This document shows positions 7,276 to 14,004 of a stretch of DNA of 18,577 nt, piece by piece. This DNA is from Halobacteriales archaeon SW_5_68_122 (GTDB lineage: Archaea; Halobacteriota; Halobacteria; Halobacteriales; Haloarculaceae), in contig PXSL01000005.1 of the NCBI GenBank assembly GCA_003022815.1, forward strand, positions 1 through 18,577, in the 5' to 3' direction. Each line of letters opens with the position of its first letter. Position 1 is the stretch's first letter. The notes beneath the pieces are model-generated. The model saw only the letters and a list, made by a program, of their open reading frames with translations. It was not told the DNA's origin and made no database searches. A program made the position numbers and the translations under genes.

Positions 7276-7395
7276 GGTAATTTGACATATTTAATAGCTG
7301 TTCCGTTCGTACGTCGGGGTAGATGCGACCGATGACTATCGTTGGGGCGTCGAGGGAGATCATCGTTACAGCAGTCGATTGTCGACGAACCAATC

Positions 7396-7983
7396 ATGAG
7401 CGGAGGAAAGCGGCGCACGACAGTGGGACAGCTACCGACCCCGGGCGAGGCGGGGTCGCGCGTGCCGGCACTTCTGACCCGGGTCGTTTGGCTCCTGTGG
7501 GTCGGGAGCCTTGGCGCACTCGCCGTCCAGTTCCGGAACGGGACGATGGAACTGGGGAGCGTCGTGGCCGTTGGCGGGCTAACCGTCGTGGTGTGGGTGA
7601 CGGTCGCCTTCTTCAGCGGCATCGTCCACAGCTACTCCCGGCGGTACATGGCCGGCGACCCCGCAATCGACCGGTTCTTCGGCCGCGTGTTCGCGTTCAC
7701 GCTGGTCGTGATGGTGCTGGTCGCCGCTGAGAGCCTGCTTCTGTTCGCCGTCGCCTGGCTGGCGATGGGGCTCGCGTTGGCCGACCTGATCGGGCACGTT
7801 AAGGGATGGCCGCAGGCGGCGGCCGCACTCGCCGCCCCGTCACTCCAGTTGCTCGCCGACGATGCGGTCGGCGTGCCCGATGAACTCGGACTCGTTTCCG
7901 GCAGGGATGGTCGCGCCGGCGGCGATGTCGTGGCCGCCGCCGTCGCCGCCCGCCGCCCGTGCGGCCTCCCCCATCACGACTGA
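7396..7983 (+). pseudogene. dabB: 5' fragment of dabB-type proton-conducting membrane subunit
   Basis: From ATG 7396 the first ~145 codons resemble the N-terminus of DabB, the NuoL/MrpA-like membrane partner of DabA in inorganic-carbon accumulation. There are hydrophobic helices (ALLTRVVWLLWVGSLGALAV, VVAVGGLTVVVWVTVAFF), then the hallmark GIVHSYSRRYMAGD, a VFAFTLVVMVLVAAESLLLFAVAWLAMG block and LIGHVKGWPQ. Full-length proteins have about 500 residues and many more helices. Here similarity stops near 7830, and the remaining ~50 codons are just the antisense of the RecJ-like gene. The 3' part and any dabA are absent from the window. A truncation by deletion is the simplest reading; NuoL or MrpA-type paralogues are alternatives. 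Confidence 0.72.
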
Positions 7984-9180
7984 GAGGTCCAGCCCCCGGC
8001 TCACGAGGCCCCCGGTCCCCCGGCCGGATACCTTGGTCTCCTCGTCGCTCTTCTTGGCGAAGGCGACAATGGGCATCTCCCGGGAGACGCCGTCGGCGCC
8101 CATCGACATGCCGGCGATGATGCCGACGATGGTCTCGCGTATCTCCTCGCCGGCGTCGAACCACTGGAGGTGTTCCTCGGTCGTGACGCCGTGCTCCTCG
8201 ACCCACTCGATGCCCGCCGAGAGGTTCCGACGGTGGTTCCGAAGGAGTTCGCGGGCCCGCTCTAAGGCCTCGCCGCGGTCGCCGAGACAGACCGCCAGAC
8301 CGACGTCGGCCCGCTCGTAGCGGGCCGTCGCGTTCAGAAGCGTCGAGAACTCGCTTGCGTCACGCAGCGCCGTGCCCGTCGTCTCCTCCTCGAGGACGTA
8401 GGTAGTGCCGACCAGCCGGTCGATCTTGAACGCCGGTACCCCCCGGGAGACGGCGTGCTGGACGAGGGCGCTGGCGACAGCCTGCTTCTCGCCGTCGTCG
8501 AGGTCGACCCACCGCCGCCACTCGCCGTCAGCCCGGCAGTCGACGTCGAGGCCGTCCAGAAACGAGACCGCGCCGCGCTCGTCGTTCGTGATGCCGGGAA
8601 TCCGGACGTCGGAGGCGTACTCGAGCAGTATTGCGGCGTTGGCGCCGTGGAGTCGGCCCTCGGAGGCCTGCATGTCGCCGACGGCGCCGACGGCCGCGAG
8701 CGTCGCCAGGTCCCGGTTGTCCAGCCGCGTCTCCGGGCCGCGGTCGGCCAGCGCCCGCGCGAGGACGTATGCCGCGCCGGCACCCGACAGCTCCGAGGCG
8801 CCGTCGATACCCTCCAGCAGTGGGTTGAGGTGGTACTTGGTGTCGGCGTCGGCCGGCTGGTGGTGGTCGGCGATGATCGGGGCGAGCGCACCGTCGGCCT
8901 CGTGGTCGGCGATGACGTCGAGTTGCCCGCTACCGAAGTCGGTGAACAGGACGGTGTCGTGGTCGCGGGCGGCGATACCGGCAATCGAGTCCTCGTCGAG
9001 CTGTTTCTCAAAGACCGTCTCGAAGGGGAGGCCGGCGCGCCGGAGCGCCGTCGCGGCGACGGCGGCGCTCGTCAGGCCGTCGGCGTCGATGTGAGACGCC
9101 AGCAGCACGCGGTCGGACTCGAGCAGCGCCTCTGCACACGCGACGGCGCGGGCCTGCAGTTCCGGGACGGGGGCATCCAT
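7840..9180 (-). CDS. RecJ-like DHH-family single-strand nuclease
   Basis: A 446-residue DHH phosphoesterase. Motif I is SHIDADG (29-35), motif II has TDFGSGQ (80-86), motif III is IADHHQP (103-109), motif IV is GAVGDMQ (165-171), and the C-terminal DHHA1 domain carries GGDGGGHDIAAG (411-422). All metal-binding aspartates and histidines look intact. Archaeal RecJ-like proteins degrade single-stranded nucleic acid and some partner with the replisome or RNA processing. The start at ATG 9180 is supported by a TATA-like TTTATG about 26-31 nt upstream. The C-terminal end overlaps the antisense tail of the broken dabB. It lies 48 nt downstream of hemD in the same orientation but seems to have its own promoter. 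Confidence 0.9.
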   Translation of the reverse strand: MDAPVPELQARAVACAEALLESDRVLLASHIDADGLTSAAVAATALRRAGLPFETVFEKQLDEDSIAGIAARDHDTVLFTDFGSGQLDVIADHEADGALAPIIADHHQPADADTKYHLNPLLEGIDGASELSGAGAAYVLARALADRGPETRLDNRDLATLAAVGAVGDMQASEGRLHGANAAILLEYASDVRIPGITNDERGAVSFLDGLDVDCRADGEWRRWVDLDDGEKQAVASALVQHAVSRGVPAFKIDRLVGTTYVLEEETTGTALRDASEFSTLLNATARYERADVGLAVCLGDRGEALERARELLRNHRRNLSAGIEWVEEHGVTTEEHLQWFDAGEEIRETIVGIIAGMSMGADGVSREMPIVAFAKKSDEETKVSGRGTGGLVSRGLDLSVVMGEAARAAGGDGGGHDIAAGATIPAGNESEFIGHADRIVGEQLE

Positions 9181-9205
9181 CGAACGTAGGTTGCTCGGCT
9201 TGAGA

Positions 9206-9211
9206 CATAAA
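9206..9211 (-). promoter_or_regulatory. TATA-like box for the RecJ-like gene
   Basis: The minus strand reads TTTATG 26-31 nt before ATG 9180. This is correctly placed for a leaderless transcript and suggests that the nuclease gene is transcribed separately from the upstream hem/cob genes. Confidence 0.55.
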
Positions 9212-9228
9212 CCGTCGGCCCGGTTCCC

Positions 9229-9948
9229 TCAGAATTGCTCGACGACGGCTGAGGCCAGCGCCTCGAACGCCGCGACGTCGGGGACGACGTCGGCCTCGAC
9301 GCCGTGCTCGGCGAGGCTCCGGCGGGTTGGGTCGCCGATGGCGCCGACGACGGCGCGGTTCAGCCCGTCGACGGCCGCCTCGCGAACGCCGTGCTCGTCG
9401 GCGGCCGCGAGGAAGTGCTCGACGGTCAGCGAGGAGGTGAAACAGGCCCCGTCGAGGCGCCCGTCGACGGCCGCGACGACCGACTCGTCGGCGCCCTCCG
9501 GCCGGACCAGCCGGTACAGCACCGTCTCGTGAACGTACGCGCTGGCGTTGTTCAGCCCGTCAGTCAGCACGGCGGAGCCGTGGTCCGAGCGGGCGACCTC
9601 GACGGTCTCGCCGTCGACGTCGCCGTCGAGTTCTGCCACCAGCCCGGCCGAGGAGTACTCCTCCGGCAGGCGGTCGACCCGGTAGCCGGCAGCCTCTAGG
9701 GCGTCGGCGGTCGAGGCGCCGATGGCGACCACCTCGCCGGTTGGCTCCCAGCTGGTCTCCCGAGCGAGTTCGACGCCGGTCTTGCTTGTGAGAACGGTGT
9801 AGGCGGCGTCCTCGCGGGGCGCCGCGCCCGTCCGTTCGACGGCCAGCATCGGGTCCGAGAGCGGCTCTGCGCCCAGTTCGCGGACGATGTCGGCCGCCTC
9901 GGCCGCCCGCTCGTCGTCCGGCCGGAAGAACGCGACCGTCTCAGGCAC
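9229..9948 (-). CDS. hemD: Uroporphyrinogen-III synthase
   Basis: A 239-residue two-domain protein. The sequence VAFFRPDDERAAEAADIVRELGAEPLSDPMLAVE opens domain 1, TVLTSKTGVELA gives the substrate-binding region, and IGASTADALEAAGYRVDRLPEEYSSAGLVAEL is the characteristic hinge segment. Domain 2 has CFTSSLTVEHFL and VVGAIGDPTRRSLAEHGVEADVVP, close repeats of the domain 1 motifs. HemD cyclises hydroxymethylbilane with inversion of ring D to give uroporphyrinogen III. It follows cobA by 57 nt, and hemC is first in the cluster. Family sequence conservation is low, but the hinge motif and context make the call secure. Confidence 0.92.
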   Translation of the reverse strand: MPETVAFFRPDDERAAEAADIVRELGAEPLSDPMLAVERTGAAPREDAAYTVLTSKTGVELARETSWEPTGEVVAIGASTADALEAAGYRVDRLPEEYSSAGLVAELDGDVDGETVEVARSDHGSAVLTDGLNNASAYVHETVLYRLVRPEGADESVVAAVDGRLDGACFTSSLTVEHFLAAADEHGVREAAVDGLNRAVVGAIGDPTRRSLAEHGVEADVVPDVAAFEALASAVVEQF

Positions 9949-10005
9949 GGTGCCTCCGTGGCCGCCATTGCCGACTGGCGGGCATTTGGTATCGCGACAT
10001 GTGGT

Positions 10006-10608
10006 TTACTCTTCCATCTCGTCGCCGTCCGAGCCGTTCTGCAAGAACGCCGCTACACGCTCTCTCGTGGCCGCGACGTCGCCGATGACAGTTATCGCCG
10101 GCGGCTCTATTTCCTCCCGGTCGCGGACGTCGACGATAGTCTCGAGGGTCCCGACGGCAACCCGCTGGCCGGGCCAGGTCGCCCGCTCGACGAGCGCCAC
10201 GGGCGTCTCGGGGTCCATCCCGGCGTCCCGCAGTTCGCCGGTGTAAGCCGGGAGTTTGGTGACGCCCGGTACGTACTCGAAGGGAACCCCGTTGGCCGCG
10301 AGGTGTTCGGCCTCCTCGCCGCCGCGGCCGAACACGAAGGGGTCTCCGCCCTTCAGCCGGGCGACCGTCTTGCCGTCCCCGGCGAGTTCCACGAGTCGGT
10401 GGTTCGTGTACTCCTGGGGCGTCCACTCGCCGCCGGCCCGCTTGCCGACGTCCTCGCGTTTCGCCTCGGGAATCGACGCCAGTATCTCCGGGCCGGGGAG
10501 CTTGTCGTGGAGGACCACGTCGGCCGCCTCGATGAGCCGACGGGCCTTGACGGTCAGCAGTTCGGGGTCGCCGGGACCGCTGCCGACGAGGTACACCTGC
10601 CCGGTCAC
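10006..10608 (-). CDS. cobA: Uroporphyrinogen-III C-methyltransferase (SUMT), apparently internally deleted
   Basis: A 200-residue protein with clear SUMT N- and C-terminal parts. The N-terminal half has VYLVGSGPGDPELLTVKA, DVVLHDKL, RLKGGDPFVFGRGGEEAEHL and FEYVPGVT. The C-terminal half has LPAYTGELRDAGMDPETP, ALVERATWPGQRV and PPAITVIGDVA. In the family, VPGVT is followed by about 60 residues holding a conserved Ser-Ala loop, a P-x-T-H/R segment and the GGTLVVLMG strand. Here residue 117 runs directly into KLPAYT. SUMT is usually about 260 residues. The enzyme makes precorrin-2 for siroheme, cobalamin and archaeal heme, so an in-frame deletion of this region should impair it. The start overlaps hemC by ATGA. 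Confidence 0.85.
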   Translation of the reverse strand: MTGQVYLVGSGPGDPELLTVKARRLIEAADVVLHDKLPGPEILASIPEAKREDVGKRAGGEWTPQEYTNHRLVELAGDGKTVARLKGGDPFVFGRGGEEAEHLAANGVPFEYVPGVTKLPAYTGELRDAGMDPETPVALVERATWPGQRVAVGTLETIVDVRDREEIEPPAITVIGDVAATRERVAAFLQNGSDGDEMEE

Positions 10609-11669
10609 TCGTCGCCCTCCCGCCGGGCCCGCTGTATGAGGTCTGCGGCGCCCTCCTCGGCCAGTCCCTCGGCGAGTTCGCGGGCCGCCTCGGGGTGCCG
10701 TTCGACCGGCAGGTCGCGGGTGGCCTCGACCTCCTCGGTGCCGTCCTGCGAGAGGACCCGTGTCCGGGTCCGGACGTACTCGCCCTGCAGCAGGGCGTAG
10801 ATGCCGACGGGCGCGACACAGCCGCCGCCGAGTGTCCCCAGCACCGTCCGCTCGACGGTGGTCTCGACCCGCGTCCGGGGGTGGTCGAGGTCCCGCTGCA
10901 GCGACTCTGCAAGGTCATCGTCGAGAGCCGTCACCGCCAGCGCGCCCTGTCCCGGCGCCGGAACGAACGACTCCGGAAGCCGCTGGAATGCGAGGGTGTC
11001 CAGCAGATCGATGCGCTCGAGGCCGGCCTCCGCGAGGACGATGCCGTCGAACGGCGTCCCGACCTCCCGGCCCAGCGCCTGCCGCTCCAGTTCCGTGAGG
11101 TCGTCGAACCACTCCTCGGGGGTGCGGTCGTAGCTCTCGTCGCTGGCCTCCTCCTCGGCCTCGAGACGCCGCTCATGTTCGGCCTGCAGCGTCGGCGCAA
11201 GCAGTTTCTGGACCCGCGTGTCGACGTTGCCCCGCAGCGGTTCGACCTCCAGGCCGGGGCGGGCCGAGAGTAGTTGGGCCCGCCGTCGCAGGCTTGAGGT
11301 GCCGACGGTCGCGCCCTCGGGGAGGTCCGCGAGGTCGGTTCCCTCCGGCGTCACGAGGACGTCGCCCGCCGGCGCCCGCCCGGGGACGCCGGCGACGACC
11401 AGCTCTTCGGGGAACTCCGTCGGCATGTCCTTCATCGAGTGGACCGCGGCGTCGACCTCGCCGTCGATGACCTCCTCGTCGAGGCTGCGGACGAACGCGC
11501 CGGTCTTGCCGAGCCGATGAATCAGTTCGTCCCGGACGCTGTCGCCGGTCGTCTCCACCTCCACGAGTTCGACCTCACGCCGGCGGCTTCCGAGCGCGTC
11601 GGCGACCCGCTGGGCCTGTCGCAGCGCGAGGTCCGACCCCCGCGTCGCCAGACGAACCGTGTCTGTCAT
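10605..11669 (-). CDS. hemC: Hydroxymethylbilane synthase (porphobilinogen deaminase)
   Basis: A 354-residue protein that polymerises four porphobilinogens into hydroxymethylbilane. Visible signatures are LATRGSDLALRQAQ at the N-terminus, KTGAFVRSLDEEVIDGEVDAAVHSMKD, TVGTSSLRRRAQLL, LRGNVDTRVQKL, LAEAGLERI and APGQGALAV. The dipyrromethane-binding cysteine sits in LGGGCVAPVG (about residue 284). The length exceeds the usual ~310 because of an acidic insert (around EHERRLEAEEEASDESYDR), as expected of haloarchaeal versions. It is the first gene of hemC-cobA-hemD and overlaps cobA by ATGA. No strong promoter is evident; a weak GTTTCAAT lies about 21-28 nt upstream. Confidence 0.95.
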   Translation of the reverse strand: MTDTVRLATRGSDLALRQAQRVADALGSRRREVELVEVETTGDSVRDELIHRLGKTGAFVRSLDEEVIDGEVDAAVHSMKDMPTEFPEELVVAGVPGRAPAGDVLVTPEGTDLADLPEGATVGTSSLRRRAQLLSARPGLEVEPLRGNVDTRVQKLLAPTLQAEHERRLEAEEEASDESYDRTPEEWFDDLTELERQALGREVGTPFDGIVLAEAGLERIDLLDTLAFQRLPESFVPAPGQGALAVTALDDDLAESLQRDLDHPRTRVETTVERTVLGTLGGGCVAPVGIYALLQGEYVRTRTRVLSQDGTEEVEATRDLPVERHPEAARELAEGLAEEGAADLIQRARREGDE

Positions 11670-11979
11670 ACCAGAAGGTGGGTGACGCCGATTGAAACCC
11701 CCTTCGTCTCTAGCGACGGCCGACGCGCTGCAGGCCGGTTCGGCCCATACACCGATAGTGGCTATATCGAATCCGCCGAGCCACGAGAATTACAATTTCG
11801 GGGGATACGGTCTGGGTCAACTTCTCGCCGACTCGCGTTCTTCGAATCACAGCAATCGCCGTAATGGGGGGCGACCTCCGAGGGATTCCGAACGAATCTC
11901 TTGACTCCGCTTAGTTAGTGAGGCGAATGAATTATTATTTTATAGCAGTTCGTCCCACCCCGATTTTAATAACTCTTTT
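11670..11979. other. Intergenic region between hemC and the zinc-finger microprotein
   Basis: About 310 nt between divergent genes. Base composition shifts here from GC-rich core genes to AT-richer sequence, with A/T blocks at 11930-11945 and 11962-11973. I see no supportable gene; short open frames on + lack a good start and protein-like composition. The right part contains TATA-like elements for the microprotein gene. This looks like the left edge of the accessory region. Confidence 0.5.
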
Positions 11980-11993
11980 AGTGCTATAGCACT
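11980..11993. promoter_or_regulatory. Perfect 14-bp palindrome AGTGCTATAGCACT in promoter position
   Basis: A perfect palindrome 16-29 nt upstream of the zinc-finger microprotein ATG overlaps or abuts the TATA-like CTTTTAG. A dimeric repressor bound here would block the promoter. The likely reader of the site is unknown; autoregulation is possible but unproven. Confidence 0.55.
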
Positions 11994-12008
11994 TCAGTTG
12001 TTAACGCA

Positions 12009-12140
12009 ATGGCGTACTCATGCACCCACTGCGATGCACAGTTCCAGAGCGCAGCCAGCGTCACCCAGCACGTCGGTCTTCATCACGACACGTGTGCAGC
12101 GTGTGATGATACTGCCGGACGTAATTTCGTGAACATCTGA
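12009..12140 (+). CDS. C2H2 zinc-finger microprotein (43 aa)
   Basis: From ATG 12009 the frame encodes 43 residues ending at TGA 12138-12140. Residues 5-25 form a textbook C2H2 finger: Cys5-x2-Cys8-x12-His21-x3-His25, with Phe12 at the usual hydrophobic-core position. A second cysteine pair, CAAC (29-32), follows. Small one-finger zinc proteins are common in haloarchaea and are thought to act as regulators or in protein contacts; no specific role can be assigned. An AT-rich promoter region with TATA-like boxes and a perfect palindrome lies just upstream. It is too short for most gene callers. The intact motif and promoter argue that it is real. Confidence 0.8.
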   Translation: MAYSCTHCDAQFQSAASVTQHVGLHHDTCAACDDTAGRNFVNI

Positions 12141-12215
12141 ATCGACAGTTGTCCACGTATCCGGGCGAGCGCGACGGGAGACCGGACTGCGATCTAAGTA
12201 GTTACATCCGGCAAT

Positions 12216-12329
12216 ATGAGCAAACAGCCCGGTACGGAACACTCTAACTCTCAGTTTCTCGTGACGGCTGTTTGGCTCGGCCTCGGGTCATTCGTACTGC
12301 CGGACTCGTGGATTCCAACCGCCGAATGA
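12216..12329 (+). other. Short open frame with hydrophobic segment, possible gene stub
   Basis: ATG 12216 to TGA 12327 encodes 37 residues, MSKQPGTEHSNSQFL followed by a hydrophobic stretch VTAVWLGLGSFVLP. It could be a tiny membrane peptide or the N-terminal stub of a membrane protein removed by insertion of the adjacent IS605-like end. The frame lies inside two inverted repeats, and its stop falls in one palindrome arm, so it may also be only element sequence. I do not recognise a family. Confidence 0.3.
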
Positions 12330-12333
12330 CCCG
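12218..12333. repeat. Two long-range inverted repeats flanking IS605-like ends
   Basis: Arm pair 1: CAAACAGCC (12221-12229) with GGCTGTTTG (12266-12274), extendable by GAG/CTC past a bulge. Arm pair 2: CGGGTCATTCG (12284-12294) with CGAATGACCCG (12323-12333), a perfect 11 bp. Together with the TTAC at 12202-12205 and the TCAA right ends downstream, this resembles a palindrome-associated, IS200/IS605-derived non-autonomous element. The boundaries are inferred. Confidence 0.5.
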
Positions 12334-12340
12334 TAGCGAG

Positions 12341-12379
12341 CGGAAGCCCCCTCCCCGTTCACGGGTGGGTGGAGGTCAA
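12341..12379 (+). mobile_element. IS200/IS605-type right end, copy 1 (solo)
   Basis: The segment has a C-rich left arm, an inner stem CCCG-TTCA-CGGG, and a closing GGAGG directly followed by TCAA. A subterminal hairpin with a TTCA loop and a terminal TCAA is the form of IS200/IS605 (IS1341/tnpB-type) right ends, where the single-strand transposase cuts after TCAA and where the TnpB guide RNA scaffold ends. No tnpA or tnpB gene is in the window, so it is a solo end or the edge of a non-autonomous element. Confidence 0.6.
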
Positions 12380-12402
12380 ACACAAGCCCTACTATCTAAC
12401 GC

Positions 12403-12440
12403 TCGGGATTCCTCCGCGTTCACGTGGGGAAGGAGGTCAA
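12403..12440 (+). mobile_element. IS200/IS605-type right end, copy 2 (solo)
   Basis: A second copy of the same plan lies 61 nt downstream of copy 1: GGGATTCCTCC, an inner CGCG-TTCA-CGTG stem, then GGAGG and TCAA (12437-12440). The sequence differs from copy 1 in the arms but keeps the loop and terminus, which suggests conservation of structure. The TCAA supplies the stop codon (TGA on the minus strand) of the DsrE-like gene. Confidence 0.62.
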
Positions 12441-12820
12441 AGCGTAATGACCTGATCGACCCCCACGTCGCCAAGAGCCGCGTAGAGGTCAGGGAAACAT
12501 CCGACGGTCGCTCCATCGACGGTTTGACGGGGTTCGTACAGTGTTCGTTCACTCTCGGATTCCTCAATTTCTTTGGCGAGGCCGCGCTTGGATGCGCACT
12601 GGTCACAGAGCATCAGTAGTATATCCTGCTCGTCGGCAACTGCCGTCAGTCGTTCCCCTAGCGGGTCGCCAGCTCGAAGCGCGTACGTGTTATCATGGAA
12701 AAAGAACATTCCGGCCACATCAGCCATGTGCTCGCCGTGCTCTAACTGTGGGAGAATCATATCACCGAGAACGTAATCGACCGTCTGTCCACTGCTACTG
12801 GACAAATATGCAACCTCCAT
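12437..12820 (-). CDS. DsrE-fold protein resembling SaoD
   Basis: A 127-residue protein taken from ATG 12820 (MEVAYLSSSSGQTVDY). The frame is open for 47 more codons upstream, but a TATA-like CTTAATAA is centred about 27 nt before this ATG, and the shorter form fits a DsrE-type Rossmann-like domain. Features: the opening strand, ADVAGMFFFHDNTYAL, then LLMLCDQCASKRGL with Cys72 and Cys75, and the C-terminal VGCFPDLYAALGDVGVDQVITL region with Cys108. DsrE proteins carry sulfur on cysteines. The layout resembles what I recall of the 'DsrE-related protein SaoD' family, but I cannot verify that. It lies downstream of nikMNQO in the same direction. Its stop codon coincides with an IS605-like TCAA end. 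Confidence 0.75.
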   Translation of the reverse strand: MEVAYLSSSSGQTVDYVLGDMILPQLEHGEHMADVAGMFFFHDNTYALRAGDPLGERLTAVADEQDILLMLCDQCASKRGLAKEIEESESERTLYEPRQTVDGATVGCFPDLYAALGDVGVDQVITL

Positions 12821-12842
12821 TATATTAAAATTAAACCCCATG

Positions 12843-12850
12843 TTATTAAG
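12843..12850 (-). promoter_or_regulatory. TATA-like box for the DsrE-like gene
   Basis: The minus strand reads CTTAATAA, centred about 27 nt before ATG 12820, the position expected for a leaderless haloarchaeal promoter. It argues for the short start and for transcription separate from nikMNQO. Confidence 0.6.
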
Positions 12851-13095
12851 TACTGTGCTTCGGGTCAAGTAAGCCTCCCGTGACCAGTGTTTCGGATGGG
12901 CAACGACCCAGAAACCTTTGAAACGCTCCATACCCTGATTCCTGTCGTCCCAGCGTGCCATACTCGCGCCATGTATTCAGCACGTCTACCGAAACCCATC
13001 AGGTTCTGAGAATTTCGACAGAGTCAGTCGCGAGGACAGCTCACTGCTCCGCAAGGAGCATTAGTTCGACTCGGTTCACCGCATCGAAATGTTTA
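12851..13095. other. Intergenic region between the DsrE-like gene and nikO
   Basis: The gap holds the promoter of the DsrE-like gene, a minus-strand open extension to 12961 that looks non-functional, and a perfect hairpin TGCTCC-GCAA-GGAGCA (13045-13060). Positions 13010-13045 have the look of an insertion-sequence remnant, but I cannot identify one. No further gene is supported. Confidence 0.45.
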
Positions 13096-13131
13096 CCGGT
13101 ACGACCGCACGACACGTGCGGCCGATACCGG
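13096..13131 (-). terminator. Interrupted hairpin downstream of nikO
   Basis: The outer arms CCGGTA/TACCGG enclose a perfect 7-bp stem CCGCACG-ACA-CGTGCGG. It lies 22-57 nt past the nikO stop codon on the same strand. Its position suggests a transcript 3'-end or stabilising structure; haloarchaeal termination normally needs a T-rich stretch, which is weak here. Confidence 0.45.
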
Positions 13132-13152
13132 AGTGACTTATAGTAGTCATCA

Positions 13153-14004
13153 TCAGTCGTATCCGCTGCCATCGGGTGAGGGCGTCCGTACGGTTTCCAA
13201 GTCGTCAGCTTCCCCGAGCAGCGACACGAGGTCCGCTTCCGTCACCGGCTGTGCCGTCGCCCCCAGCCCTACATTGCGAGCCACACGAACCGCACTCGGC
13301 GGGTGAAGATTCGCTTCCGCTAACAGCGCGTCGTCGTAGAATACCTCTCGAGGCGTTCCGTTCCCGACGACGTTACCCTCGGCCATCACACAGACACGAT
13401 CCGCGACCGTTGCGGCGAAGTCGAGGTCGTGGGTCGACAGGACGACGCTGATACCGTCCTCGTGAACTCCCTGGATGCGGTCGGCGACCAGCCGGGACCG
13501 CTCGGGGTCGAGCCCTGCGAGGGGTTCGTCCAGCACGACCACGCTCGGTTCAAGCACCAGCACGCCGGCGAGGCCGACGAGGCGTTTCTCACCGCCGCTC
13601 AGATAATGCGGGATTCGGTCTTCCAGATGGCTCGCGTCGACCATCTCAAGCGCATCGCGAGCACGCTGCTTTGCTTCGTCAGCGGGGACGCCGTGGTTCT
13701 GGAGGCCGAACATCACGTCATCAAGGACCGTGGGCGCGACGAGCTGCGTATCGGCGTCTTGGAAGACGAAGCCGACGGCCTTCCGTGCGTGGGCCTTGTT
13801 GTCCTCGGTGATTGGCGTGCCGTCGACGACGAGTTGGCCGTCGTCCGGGACGAGCGTCGCGTTCAGGTGTTCTAGCAGCGTCGACTTCCCGGTGCCGTTG
13901 CCGCCGACGAGCGCGACGACCTCGTCGGGGTACACCGAGAAGTCGACGTCGTGCATGCCGACGGTCCCGTCGCGTCTCGACTCACAGTCCCACCACCGCC
14001 GCAT
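13153..14004 (-). CDS. nikO: ECF-type nickel/cobalt transporter ATPase (NikO/CbiO)
   Basis: A 283-residue ABC ATPase from ATG 14004. Motifs: Walker A GGNGTGKST (34-42), Q-loop FQDADTQL (81-88), signature LSGGEKR (135-141), Walker B VVVLDEP (155-161), D-loop GLD and the switch histidine STHDLDF (190-196). It powers NikMNQ. The N-terminus is odd. Family members start with about 10-15 residues holding an aromatic A-loop ahead of the 'DGT.G..DVDF' segment, but here the frame begins MRRWWDCESRRDGTVG and overlaps nikQ by 23 nt. No ATG or GTG gives the usual start. Either the start is unusual or a small deletion removed the original one. The C-terminal ~70 residues are an extra domain common in CbiO. 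Confidence 0.88.
   Translation of the reverse strand: MRRWWDCESRRDGTVGMHDVDFSVYPDEVVALVGGNGTGKSTLLEHLNATLVPDDGQLVVDGTPITEDNKAHARKAVGFVFQDADTQLVAPTVLDDVMFGLQNHGVPADEAKQRARDALEMVDASHLEDRIPHYLSGGEKRLVGLAGVLVLEPSVVVLDEPLAGLDPERSRLVADRIQGVHEDGISVVLSTHDLDFAATVADRVCVMAEGNVVGNGTPREVFYDDALLAEANLHPPSAVRVARNVGLGATAQPVTEADLVSLLGEADDLETVRTPSPDGSGYD

Noticed and set aside
11692..11904. 70-codon plus-strand open frame upstream of the zinc-finger gene
   Set aside because: It needs a TTG start, has no motif and no clear promoter.
12821..12961. N-terminal extension of the DsrE-like protein
   Set aside because: The extra 47 codons do not fit the domain, and a TATA-like box sits about 27 nt before the internal ATG 12820.
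12964..13062. Insertion-sequence terminal repeat near TTCTGAGAATTTCGAC
   Set aside because: It resembles a haloarchaeal IS end, but no partner repeat or target duplication was found.
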